Shown here: positions 52,639 to 62,329 of the stretch, in pieces
Layout: each line of letters opens with the position of its first letter
Position numbering within the stretch: position 1 is the stretch's first letter
DNA from: Azolla caroliniana
Lineage: Eukaryota > Polypodiophyta
DNA length: 64,000 nucleotides
Direction of reading: 5' to 3'
Assembly (NCBI GenBank): GCA_043228905.1
Contig: JBHGNT010000012.1
Location: forward strand, 20,088,001 to 20,152,000
Made by a program: the position numbers and the translations under genes
Notes under the pieces: generated by a model
Told to the model about the DNA's origin: nothing
Databases searched by the model: none
What the model saw: the letters and a program-made list of their open reading frames with translations, nothing else

Positions 52639-53865
52639 CTAGACCAAGTTTTTCGTGATTGTCGGGACGTGCAACACGTTCATGAGTTTCCCTTTCTGCC
52701 CAACATGGCTAAGGGGAACTTCTCCGACATTCGCGATCGGATGCGGAGTGTCGTCTCCTGTTGCGACTACTCCAGGTTGTATCGGTTTTTCAAGGTACGA
52801 GAACCACTCCTTATGGCTCGTCATGTGGTTTGACGCGCCGGAGTCTACATACCACACCTGGTCCGATCTCGGGGTGGTCTGCTTCATTGAGTTTGCTTCG
52901 TGTCTCGTCACGAAGTCAGTCCCTTCTCCGGCTCTCCTGGAGTCTTCGGCGTAGTGCGATCGGTGCCGATTTCCCTTGTCGGTATGTCTGGAGCCATTCC
53001 CGGAACCAGTTCTCTCCGAATCGACGCGCTTCTTCCAGCACTCACTTTCCTTGTGGCCTTTCTTACCACAGTACCAGCACTCCGCGATGGACTTCCCTTG
53101 CCGGTTCTCATCACTTTGACTCCCCCTGTTTCCGGAGGGTCCGGAGTTGTTGTCGGCATCACTTCGGTGCCTTCTTCCTTGATCACGTCGGCCGCCTCCA
53201 TTGCGCGCCGACTCGCCTCGTCCGCCACGACCACGGGGCCTTTCTCCCTCCGTGTACAACATCTTGCTATCGGTGTGCGTGCTCGTCGACACACCCGCGT
53301 GGTTCTCCTCTACCAGGAGCATCGACTGTAAGTCGAAAAAGGACGGCGTATTCTCCCGGGTACACACAACCGTTCGGAACGCTTCGAACTTCGACGCCAA
53401 ACCTCTGAGACAGATCTGGACCATCTCGCTCTCCTTGATGTTCACTTCTATGGAGGCGAGGGAGTTGCAGATATCCTTGATCTTCGAGGTATAGTCCGCC
53501 ACCAACAAGTCGCGTTGTCGTAGGTTGCTCAACTCCTGTTGGAGCTGAAGCTTCCTGGCTGTGGTGCTTGCGGCGAAAATCTTCTTCAGATTTTCCCACG
53601 CACCCTTCGGCGTCTTTGCATCCCGAACATAGCTCAATAGCTGTTCGCCCACACACGACGCAAAGCAGTATAGTACCCTGCTCGCTGATTGCTCCCACGA
53701 CGGGAAGTCTGTGTGTGTTGATTCGGGTGCCGCGTCATTAGCTCCTTCGACATAACTCCAGTAGCCATGCCCGAGCAGGTACTGGTGCATCTTGTAGGAC
53801 CAAGACGCGTAGTTGGTTCTGTCGAGCTTCTCTGTTGGAAGCGAGCTCGCCATGGCTCTATCCAT
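52639..53865 (-). CDS. Copia E Gag and protease
   Basis: ATG at 53865 (MDRAMASSLPTEKLDRTNY, then SWSYKMHQYLLGHGYW). Gag core LYCFASCVGEQLLSYVRDAK, FAASTTARKLQLQQELSNLR, ESEMVQICLRGLASKFEAF, FFDLQSMLLVEENHAG. Arg/Gly-rich stretch, then zinc knuckle CWYCGKKGHKESEC (about 53040-53081). Protease WYVDSGASNHMT (about 52820-52857). The frame ends at TAG 52639-52641 after ITKNLV, where related elements read NLVSVGQI, so a Ser codon (TCG) has probably become TAG. This lone nonsense codon separates Gag-Pro from the rest of Pol. Confidence 0.92.
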   Translation of the reverse strand: MDRAMASSLPTEKLDRTNYASWSYKMHQYLLGHGYWSYVEGANDAAPESTHTDFPSWEQSASRVLYCFASCVGEQLLSYVRDAKTPKGAWENLKKIFAASTTARKLQLQQELSNLRQRDLLVADYTSKIKDICNSLASIEVNIKESEMVQICLRGLASKFEAFRTVVCTRENTPSFFDLQSMLLVEENHAGVSTSTHTDSKMLYTEGERPRGRGGRGESARNGGGRRDQGRRHRSDADNNSGPSGNRGSQSDENRQGKSIAECWYCGKKGHKESECWKKRVDSERTGSGNGSRHTDKGNRHRSHYAEDSRRAGEGTDFVTRHEANSMKQTTPRSDQVWYVDSGASNHMTSHKEWFSYLEKPIQPGVVATGDDTPHPIANVGEVPLSHVGQKGKLMNVLHVPTITKNLV

Positions 53866-53923
53866 CGTTCTTCTTGTTCTTCTTCGTCAAGCTGTGTCGG
53901 CTGCAGAGAGGTTCTCAACATCG

Positions 53924-53936
53924 CGCTTTGATACCA
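53924..53936 (-). other. Primer binding site of copia E
   Basis: Minus-strand TGGTATCAAAGCG directly after the 5' LTR (..TTTCTACA); one mismatch to the usual iMet primer sequence. Confidence 0.85.
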
Positions 53937-54324
53937 TGTAGAAAGTAGCGTGCGGAAGCAGGTATGAAGACAGAACAGAGGAAGGAAACACAGGTTTAAT
54001 GAAGAGCTTGAGCTTACACGGTATACGCAGGAGAGACAGAGAGAGAGAACACAAAAAACTATATTTCACAATAATACTCAATCTCTGTACATAAGACGTG
54101 CTCAGTGAGCACTTTTATACAAGTCCTAAAAGGACTGACCGAAGTACTGACAGTACTTCAATGCTCATCAAGAGCCCCTACACTAACTCCCAAATATATT
54201 CCTCACGGAATATCTTTCCTAACGACCTCCCGGTTTACGCACTCGGCCTAACCGATTGGTCCCAACCGATCCGGTCCTCGGCTTCTTCAGCCGATCCGGC
54301 CGATGTTGAGCTTGTCTCTCAACA
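53937..54324 (-). repeat. 5' LTR of copia E
   Basis: 388 bp, four differences from 48666-49053 (cagaac/caaaac, atgaag/atggag, gattgg/gatcgg, tcagcc/tcaacc). Confidence 0.95.
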
Positions 54325-54329
54325 GAGAT

Positions 54330-55306
54330 GTATAATTTCCTTACCAACCAACCGAAAAGGAGGAATTTCTAGACTAGGGGTTAAATATATAAATTTTTAG
54401 GAAGAATTGGAAGAGTTGAAGGAGTTAATCCTACACGAGGAGTAATATAGACAATCATCAAAGGGTTGGAAGATGCCAAGATATAGTTTCGATGAAATCT
54501 TCAAAAGCATGACGGTTGCTACACTAGGGCTATGCTCGTCGATCATTTTAGTTTGATACAAACCCATGACAATTTCATTTTATCATCATCATCATCTTCT
54601 TCTTCTTCATCTTATCCTCATCTTGGTTTGAAAAGTTGTGCTATTCCTCATCCTACCCCATACTGATTATCATCGACCAACTTGACAGTCTCACGATGGT
54701 TTGAACTCGGCTCACATAACCACTCGTTTCTTCATATTCTTCTTCTTGTCCTTATCCTCATCCTAGTTATGGTCCTTTGTGCTAGTCTTGGTCCTACCCC
54801 ATACAATCTTATTGTCCATCGATCGTCTCACGGGCACTCTGAACCCCAACTCACATAACAACTTGTAACAGTGGGTGGAGAGAGTTCGACCCTAGCATGG
54901 CAGAGCTTTCGTGTGTGTACTTTGCGTGACGCGATTTCCGATCGGGGGCAGGATGGAGGAGTCAGAAGGCATCATCTCGGAGCCCCCGACCGGCCGACTT
55001 CCAGACATCTGCTCGGGTGTGAACACCCCCCCCTCGTGAGTGAGAGCAAATGAGGAGAACCAAAAATATAATCTCTTCCAAACTTTAGCCAAAACCTTAA
55101 GCCTATCAAAAAACAAAACAAAAAACCCTTAACAAGAAAACTAGTGCAAAGGAGGGGGGGCCAGAAATATAAATTCTTCCAAAATTTAACCAAAACCTAA
55201 GCCCCTCTCAAAAAAAGACCTTAACAAAAAACTAGTGCTGAGAATTTACTCAGGCTTTTTTCTGACTCTAGGGTTTCCATCCTTTTTCTAGGGTTTTCAA
55301 GCTCCC
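54330..55306. other. Intergenic between copia E and EBP2
   Basis: Contains an imperfect tandem duplication of about 138 bp (54596-54867; shared tcctaccccatac and ctcacataac words). An 85-bp imperfect duplication follows at about 55037-55240 (aatataa..cttccaaa..actagtgc). The right end is the EBP2 promoter and leader. Confidence 0.6.
55268..55296 (+). promoter_or_regulatory. Two telo-box motifs in the EBP2 leader
   Basis: ctagggttt occurs at 55268-55276 and 55288-55296, 11 bp before the ATG at 55307. Telo-boxes (AAACCCTA in either direction) are known near the starts of plant ribosomal-protein and ribosome-biogenesis genes, which fits EBP2. Confidence 0.65.
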
Positions 55307-56491
55307 ATGGCGAGCTTCAGATCAGTCGCAGCCGGCGCTGCTCCCGCAGACGACGACCTCCCCTCCGACGATGAAGATGAATATGGCGATGGCAGCAGCG
55401 ACAGCGGTGACGAACCCTCAGAGATTCTCCAGTCCCACCCCCGCCCTAACGCCGTCTACAACTCCATCGCCATCCATGAGAAGCTCGAAGAGATCGGATG
55501 GCCTGAAGACCTCGATTGGCTCCACTCCCTCTCTGTTTCCTTTGACACCAATGATGCAGAGATCGACGTGAACGATGACCTCGCTCGAGAGATGGCTTTC
55601 TACACTCAAGCTCTCGAAGGAACTCGCGAAGCTTTCATGAAGCTCCAATCTCTCGGCATTCCTTTTCTGAGACCTGTCGACTATTACGCGGAGATGGTGA
55701 AGAGCGATGTCCATATGCTGAAGGTGAAAGAGTCGCTTCTGTCTCAGCAGAAGCAGATGGAAGAGATAGAAGAGAGAAGGAAAGCTCGAGAATCCAAGAG
55801 GTTCTCTAAAGAAGTGCAGGCAGAGAAGATAAAGGAGAGAGCCAAGGAGAAGAAAGAGAGTATCGAGTCTGTGAAGAAATGGAGGAAGATGAGGCAAGAT
55901 AAAGGATTTGAAGGTGAGGAAGACGCGTTCCCTGTGGATTTTGATGATGGGGATGGAAACGTTCGGAAACCTGCCTTCAACAAGAGGAAAAGGAATGACT
56001 CGGAGGGAAGAGGTAATGGAAATCTTGATCCAAATAGCAGAAGTCCAAAGAGACAATTTGGAGCTTCAGTAAGAGGAAAAGGAAGGGAATTTGGAAATGG
56101 AAAGCTCGAGTCCAATAGCAAGAACCCTAACAAGAGTTCATTTGGGGATTCAGGAAGAGGAAATGGAAAAGAGTTCAATAAAGGAAAGCTCGACTCCAAT
56201 AGTAGAAGTCCTAACAAGAGATCCTTCGGAGCTTCAGGAAGAGGGAATGGAATATCTTTTGATCAGGACGGAGGAGGTAAGAAAAGAAGTAATACTAATG
56301 CTGCACCTTGGGATAGATCTGGTGGGAAAGGGAAGAAAACAGTAGGTAAAGGTAGTAAGGTCTCAAAGAACAGAAAAGCTCGAGATTCCAAGTATGGCCA
56401 TGGTGGAAGGAAGAGTATGAAGAAAGCCAACACTGCAGAGTCTTCTGCAGGATTTTTCGGATCAAAAGGAAGCAAAGGGAAAAGGAAATAG
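55307..56491 (+). CDS. EBP2: rRNA-processing protein EBP2 homolog
   Basis: Intronless frame of 394 residues. An acidic Ser/Asp/Glu-rich N-terminus (SDDEDEYGDGSSDSGDE) is followed by the conserved EBP2 domain, about residues 50-210: EKLEEIGWPEDLDWLHSLSV, NDDLAREMAFYTQALEGTRE, SLGIPFLRPVDYYAEMVKSD, then a long charged coiled-coil (EEIEERRKARESKRFSKEVQ). The C-terminus is basic and Gly/Ser/Asn-rich, with about three 24-28-residue repeats (SNSRSPNKRSFGASGRGNG type) and a GSKGSKGKRK end suited to nucleolar targeting. In yeast and animals EBP2 is a nucleolar factor for 60S subunit assembly and 27S pre-rRNA processing. The protein is longer than I recall for Arabidopsis homologs, mainly through the repeats. 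Confidence 0.93.
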   Translation: MASFRSVAAGAAPADDDLPSDDEDEYGDGSSDSGDEPSEILQSHPRPNAVYNSIAIHEKLEEIGWPEDLDWLHSLSVSFDTNDAEIDVNDDLAREMAFYTQALEGTREAFMKLQSLGIPFLRPVDYYAEMVKSDVHMLKVKESLLSQQKQMEEIEERRKARESKRFSKEVQAEKIKERAKEKKESIESVKKWRKMRQDKGFEGEEDAFPVDFDDGDGNVRKPAFNKRKRNDSEGRGNGNLDPNSRSPKRQFGASVRGKGREFGNGKLESNSKNPNKSSFGDSGRGNGKEFNKGKLDSNSRSPNKRSFGASGRGNGISFDQDGGGKKRSNTNAAPWDRSGGKGKKTVGKGSKVSKNRKARDSKYGHGGRKSMKKANTAESSAGFFGSKGSKGKRK

Positions 56492-57459
56492 TATTGCTTT
56501 TTTTATACATGCTTTAATGAAATCTCGTTATCTTCATCTTCTTCTTCATTTTAAATGAGGTAAGAGATGGATGTAAGAAAAGAAAGCTCATTTTTGCAGG
56601 TTTTATTGTCTGCTACCAGTTTTGTTTGAGAGATTTCTAGTTCTTTTCTTACAATTGATAGCATGTGTTTTGTTCTTATTTCAAATCAAATCACAAAATT
56701 TAAGGGCTTCCACAATGACTGTGTTCTGAGATATTGGAATTGTGGGGTTTGAAAATGTGATGCTTTATTGAATTCTGTTAAATTCTCGGTAGTATTTTCA
56801 TTCATGACTGCATATAGATTGTTTCCTCTCGACTGTTTGTTTAGTTCATCACTTGTGTTATATGTGATACTCTCATGTGTATGTATGTACATTGATCGTC
56901 TGTATATAACTAATAACTAAAAGGATCATTTGAAAGAATGGACTAAGCATATTTATAATTCCTGTTGTGTTACATCCACAGGACCAATGATTAGTAAGGG
57001 TAGGAATTATGTAAATCTATTGGGAAGTTACAATTGAGTAGAAGAAATATCTTGACTGGTTAGAAGTTTGTTTTTTGGTATTGAAGATCATAAAAGAGTG
57101 TACTATTGGAGTGTTAAGTAGGGCTATGATGATGATATTTCTCGATGCTGAGGTACAAATACACATCACAAGTGTGTTTTTTGCATGCTGATCAATGTGC
57201 AAAACTGAGCCCTTTAGCTACTTATTTTCAATAGCCTTGTGATTAGTACATGCATTTAGGTGATGCGCTGCTACTTTGTTATGTTGAGAGTCTGTTTGGT
57301 TTTATGTGATTTATACTCTGATGGATATATGTTTTAACAGTGTTTAGAAGGAAGCATTACAAAGGAGTGCTTCATGATGACAGTATAAAGTCTCCATGAT
57401 AACCCATTTGTCTAGATAAAAGCAGTAGATATGAAAAACTGTTGGCAGTGGTCCAAGTC
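56492..57459. other. EBP2 3' region and intergenic
   Basis: The 3' UTR of EBP2 likely ends within the first 200-300 bp (T-rich stretches, aaatgag and aatcaaatc words). No other gene recognised. Confidence 0.55.
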
Positions 57460-58520
57460 TATTCTGGATACACTCTGTGAGAATAGACAACATTGTTTAG
57501 CAATTTTGACGGAACAGAGGCCCACATGAAAGATCTTGTTTATAACTAATTGGATGGACCTGAGCCTCAAACAAAAAACTTTGTTTAGCCATTTTGATGG
57601 AACAGAGGCTCACATGAAAGATCTTGTTTATAACCAATTTGATGGACCCGAACCTCAAACAAAAAACTTTGTTTAGCCATTTTGATGGAACAGAGGCTCA
57701 CATGAAAGATCTTGTTTATAACCAATTTGATGGACCTGAGCCTCAAACAAAAAACTTTGTTTAGCCATTTTGATGGAACAGAGGCTCACATGGAAGATCT
57801 TGTTTATTCTGGATACACTCTGTGAGAATAGACAACATTGTTTAGCAATTTTGACGGAACAGAGGCCCACATGAAAGATCTTGTTTATAACTAATTGGAT
57901 GGACCCGAGCCTCAAACAAAAAACTTTGTTTAGCCATTTTGATGGAACAGAGGCTCACATGAAAGATCTTGTTTATAACCAATTTGATGGACCCGAACCT
58001 CAAACAAAAAACTTTGTTTAGCCATTTTGATGGAACAGAGGCTCACATGAAAGATCTTGTTTATAACCAATTTGATGGACCTGAGCCTCAAACAAAAAAC
58101 TTTGTTTAGTCATTTTGATGGAACAGAGGCTCACATGGAAGATCTTGTTTATTCTGGATACACTCTGTGAGAATAGACAACATTGTTTAGCAATTTTGAC
58201 GGAACAGAGGCCCACATGAAAGATCTTGTTTATAACTAATTGGATGGACCCGAGCCTCAAACAAAAAACTTTGTTTAGCCATTTTGATGGAACAGAGGCT
58301 CACATGAAAGATCTTGTTTATAACCAATTTGATGGACCCGAACCTCAAACAAAAAACTTTGTTTAGCCATTTTGATGGAACAGAGGCTCACATGGAAGAT
58401 CTTGTTTATAACCAATTTGATAAACCTGAGCCTAAAACAAAGTTTTTTGTTTTAGCCATTTTGATGGAACAGAACTGGAATTGAAAAACATTGTTTAGCC
58501 ATTTGGGTGGAACAGAGCTT
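57460..58520. repeat. Satellite-like array: 88-bp monomers in a 345-bp higher-order unit
   Basis: The word ttgtttagc[ca]attttga starts at 57493, 57581, 57669 and 57757 (88-bp steps), then 57838 (81 bp). The whole 345-bp block repeats at 57838 and 58183. Each block ends with attctggatacactctgtgagaatagac-type sequence, which contains the 8-bp hairpin gtctattc/gaatagac. The last monomers (58359 onward) decay. Minus-strand frames at 57673-57915 and 58018-58260 are identical but for one residue because 345 is a multiple of three; I do not regard them as genes. Confidence 0.92.
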
Positions 58521-58521
58521 G

Positions 58522-58545
58522 AAAGGAAAGTTGGGGGGGAGTGTG
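58522..58545 (+). other. Polypurine-tract-like sequence followed by a TGTG start
   Basis: gaaaggaaagttggggggga then gtgtgtcgaaga. It closely resembles the tract and LTR start of copia D (acgggggag|TGTCGAATAC). It ends the repeat array and may mark the 3' LTR of a decayed or non-autonomous element. No second LTR was found. Confidence 0.45.
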
Positions 58546-59215
58546 TCGAAGATACTGGAATCCCTAAAAACAAATCCTCATGACCATTAGGCCAATTGTT
58601 GGGTCAACTAATGCAAAAGCCATAGACAAAGGTAATCCGATACTAGTGTGATAATTTGGCTTCGTAGGTCATCCTCATATGTCACAATTGCTATGATTGA
58701 AGCTATTCAACACTGAATAGAACTATGTTAAGGCCCTCCCTGTCAATTCTATGAGGCATTAGTTAACTTCTAATTTAGGTTATTTTTGTGAGAGAGGTGA
58801 GTTTATGCTAAGTGAGTAAAGTGGCTTGAGAGTGATTGACAAAACTCTTACCCAATCCACAATCATTAGGGTATATGGCAGTCCAAATCCTTTGGCTCAC
58901 GTTGCACAATACCAGTGTAGGGGTACAACTACACCTATCCAAAGTCATGCATATGGTGGAGAACACCTTGAGTCTACCATGTATAAGGGTGGGATGGTCA
59001 AATGGTCATTTTTGTTTGAGTGAGTGCAGAATGAGCGAAGACTGTTGATAGTATTTTGGACTGGTGCATTTGGTTCAACAACACCATCACAACTCATATG
59101 TATTGCAATAGGTAATAAATCCCTATTACCAAATCTCTTATGAAAGAGATGATAACTAGAGGTTGAGAGAGAAATGGCTCTCTGCGACTATCTCTTGAGA
59201 ACTAAGCTAATATAA
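58546..59215. other. Intergenic, possibly remnant LTR, no gene recognised
   Basis: Begins with the candidate LTR sequence. No TATA-plus-terminus pair or matching 5' copy could be found. Short frames only. Confidence 0.45.
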
Positions 59216-59677
59216 TAACAATTGGCAACGGTTCGGTTTGAGAGGGTCCAAACCGTTTAATTTTTTTGAAACCTAAACTGAACCGAACCGCAAACTGTTA
59301 AACCAAACAAACATTTTTCAAACTATAAAAACCACGGTTTCGGTTTTCAACATAAGTCAAATTTTAAATTTATAATATTTCATTTTCTAAAATTTTTAAA
59401 ATTTTTAAGATGTTCTTAAAATGTGAAAATAAAGTCTAAAAATGAAAAGATTGCTTAAAAACAATTTTAAATTTTTTTTAGAATTGTTTAAAAAATTTTA
59501 CAATTTTTTTTTAAAAGAAATAAAAAATTGTTAAACCGTTTAAACCGCGGGTTTTTGCTGATGAAACTGAACCGAATTGTTTTAAAAAACCCAAACCTGA
59601 ACTGAACCGAACCATTGAAGCTGTTAAAACTGCGGTTTCGCGGTTTGGTTCGGTTCAAACCGAACCGTTGCTTGTTA
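59216..59677. mobile_element. MITE-like inverted-repeat element, larger relative of 2613-2731
   Basis: The left end (taacaattggcaacggttcg) and right end (cgaaccgttgcttgtta) are inverted repeats, nested with further ggttcggttt/aaaccgaacc pairs. The middle is A/T-rich with aaatttttaaaa words. TIRs match the element at 2613-2731. No convincing target duplication, so the ends may be slightly eroded. No coding capacity. Confidence 0.6.
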
Positions 59678-61546
59678 CTTGCTAACTACAACCACCACCG
59701 TCTCTTCATCGACAATAGTTCATGTATAATTGGCGGCACTTCTTCATCGACAAGGATTCATATATAATTGGTGACATTTCTTCATCACAAAGGGTTTGTA
59801 GATAATTGGTGAGGGAGGGAAAATAACATTGTATGCCCTTTCCACTTAAATTATCACGAATGGCCCATAAATGGGCTTTACACACTCTCTGTCCCATCTT
59901 TAAGAATGCTTTTGCCAAGTTGCCCCTTTGCTAAGAGACAAATACCCCTTCACATACACCTACTTATCTATCCCATAGTTAAATTATAGAATTACATGAT
60001 TTCTTTATATGTCCCTCATTTAGATGGCTAACATACCATACTATGTTTAATTTTGTACTTACTATACAAACCTCATAACTTTTCTTTGCGATCATTGGCA
60101 CCCATTGTTTCCTCCTATAAAAATCGGCGCCAACATATTTTCCACGATAAAAAGAGTAGAAATGATAACAATGGCCTTTCGAAGCAAGATGGAGTAAAGA
60201 ATAAAGCACCTACTTTTTACATACAACTTGCTCACCGAATGGGGCTAGTTTTCGTCAAAGACTTCTGGAAGTCAACAATTACTCATACACTCGTCACAAA
60301 GCAACAATAGGACATTAATTCCATTGATGCAAATTCCACATATTGAACTCAACTTGTCTCCCACATCATTATCAATCAAATCAAACCAAACGATGGCATG
60401 ATATTTTTCAAACGAATCTACAAATCCATGGAAATTTCCAAGAAAATGACAAAGAAGAATTACTCTAAAAAGTGTCAAGAATGGCCATCATTACTCTATG
60501 AGTGGCCTAGAAAGGTGAGAACGTGCCTTTTCAAACGTCCACTCATATATGAACATATATCTCACAAGGAATAGAATTTACTACATAAATACATGGCGAG
60601 CAATCGTGTGCAATGACTGCAATTTGAGAACCGTAGACATATAAGGTCAAAGCATACAAATTTTCAACATCTCAAATATTTCAAAAAGAGTCTAAGACAC
60701 TTGCTTTGTGTGTGTGTGTGTGTGTGTGTTTGTGTTGAATGGGGGGGGGGGGGGGGGTATATTGCCGTTGGGAGGGTGAAAAGGAAAGGATTGAAACCAT
60801 GTGGTCCTAGGACATTAACAACATATCTTGAAACTTTTGTTCAATTAAGAACCATACACAAAGCATGCAGTTGCAAAGGGTGCGAAAGACTAATATTTTC
60901 GACATGCAAACATCAATGAGGAAAGTTATAGCAACGAGTTCTTTTCTTCTTCATTTTTTGTTTGCATGGGGGATGCCTTGCATGACATTTGGAATGGGGG
61001 CGAGTCAACAACAGATACATAAAAGCAACACGAACGACGGAGTTTAAAGTATGTGTAGATTACATATATAACATATACATAGGATTCGAGATGGAGGACC
61101 GACCATCAACATACACGTACGTGCCTTTGTGTTTTACAAAATTACGAGGATGCTCCCCCTTGAAAGAGAAGAAGTTTTGGTCTTCATGAAGGAGGGAAGA
61201 GAAGTTGTGGCTTTGCATGAGCAAACTAATGTTGTTTTCTGGTATAAAGTTGCGTGAGGTCGAGAAATGTCATCATGTAAAAGGCCAATGTTAAGAGAGG
61301 CAAGCCGACCGGTCAAATGGACCCCCCCATGTAAGAGACAAAAGTCGAGGTCCGAGAGACCAATCTCCCGGCCAAGCCCCCAATTGGATGGATCAATCCG
61401 AGTTTTGACCCAACTCCCGGCCAAGCCCCCAATTGGATGTATCAACCCGATGCATATGCATATCAATGCCTCTACCTGCCTTTTGCCTGTCTGTCTTTGC
61501 ACCCAAAAGAAGAAGGAAGAAGAAGAAAAAACCCTAACTTTTTAAG
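59678..61546. other. Intergenic, no gene recognised
   Basis: Contains a GT run (60707-60729), a 17-base G run (60741-60757) and an imperfect direct duplication at about 61363-61443 (ccggccaagcccccaattgg twice, 51 bp apart). No gene supported. Confidence 0.55.
60707..60757. repeat. (GT)n and poly-G tract
   Basis: GT repeat at 60707-60729 followed by 17 consecutive G at 60741-60757. Poly-G of this length is error-prone in sequencing. Confidence 0.9.
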
Positions 61547-61624
61547 CACGTGCGCAAATAGAAAACGGCGGCAATTTGAGCACGTGCGCAAATGGAAGAA
61601 AGGGGGCTCATTTTTAAGCACGTG
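61547..61624. promoter_or_regulatory. Three G-box (CACGTG) motifs upstream of the AN1 gene
   Basis: CACGTG at 61547-61552, 61581-61586 and 61619-61624, in the repeated context agcacgtg[ct][gc]caaa. G-boxes/ABREs bind bZIP and bHLH factors and are common in stress-responsive promoters, which fits the stress-associated protein that starts at 62330. A telo-box-like aaccctaa lies at 61530. Confidence 0.6.
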
Positions 61625-61639
61625 TCAAAAAAGGGAAGA

Positions 61640-61903
61640 GTGAACGCGTTTTCCCCTCTCTCTCTCTTGTCTCTGTGTGTCTCTCTAGACTCTCTCTCTC
61701 TTCTTTTTTGTAAACTCTCTCTCTGTCTCTGTGTGTGTGTGTGTCTCTCTCTCTCTAAACTCTCTCTTTGTCTATGTGTGTGTGTCTCTCTCTTTCTTTC
61801 TCTCTCTGCGTATGTGCGTGTCTCTCTCTCTCTCTGTCTCTGCGTGTGTGCGTGTCTCTCTCTCTAGACTCTCTCTGTCTCTATCTGTGTGTGTGTGTGT
61901 GTC

Positions 61904-61942
<39 letters not shown>

Positions 61943-62329
61943 AACTCTCTCTGTCTCTGTCTCTGTCTCTGTCTCTGTGTGTGTCTCGACTCTCTCTCTC
62001 TCTCTCTAGACTCTCTCTCTGCCTCTGTCTGCCGCATCTCTGATGTGTTGTGGTCTCTTTGTCTGTGCCTTTTAATCCATCGATCGCCATAGCCCTTCTT
62101 CTTATATCTATCTATCTCTTTCTGTTCTGTTCTTTGCTCTGTTTTCTGCCCTCACTTCTCAGTCTCTCTGGTTCCTGCTCTCTCTCTCTCTCTCACCTCT
62201 GTTTTTTCTTGGCTCTGATCTGCCCCCCCTCCTCTGTTGGTCTAGGGTTTTTTGTTTTTGCTTCATTCTGTTGGTCTAGCTAACCCTTTTGCTCCCTGAT
62301 CCCTTTCCTTTCCTCCTCTTTCTTTCTTC
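61640..62329 (+). other. CT/GT-rich leader and 5' UTR of the AN1 gene
   Basis: About 400 bp of pyrimidine tracts (ctctctct, gtctctgtgtgtgtg, ctctagactctctc) at 61650-62040, then a T-rich region to the ATG. CT-rich leaders are frequent in plant 5' UTRs; several frames here are compositional shadows. A leader intron is possible but not resolved. Confidence 0.6.

Larger units (their letters stand above)
48666..54324 (-). mobile_element. Copia element E (minus strand), young and nearly intact
   Basis: 5659 bp. LTRs at 48666-49053 and 53937-54324, both 388 bp and differing at four positions by eye (about 99 percent identical). TSD gagat at 48661-48665 and 54325-54329. Primer site 53924-53936, purine tract next to the 3' LTR. 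Gag-pol is one frame of 1606 codons broken by a single TAG. Gag and RT resemble the old element A, so E is a recent member of a lineage long present here. Confidence 0.95.

Noticed and set aside
57673-58260. Two near-identical 80-codon proteins
   Set aside because: They arise from the 345-bp higher-order repeat, have no start context or domain, and occur only because the unit length is a multiple of three.
57460-58520. CRISPR-like array
   Set aside because: Repeats are contiguous 88-bp monomers without unique spacers, in a plant genome.
61592-62092. Several Leu/Ser/Cys-rich frames of 67-91 codons
   Set aside because: Translations of CT/GT-rich leader repeats upstream of the AN1 gene.
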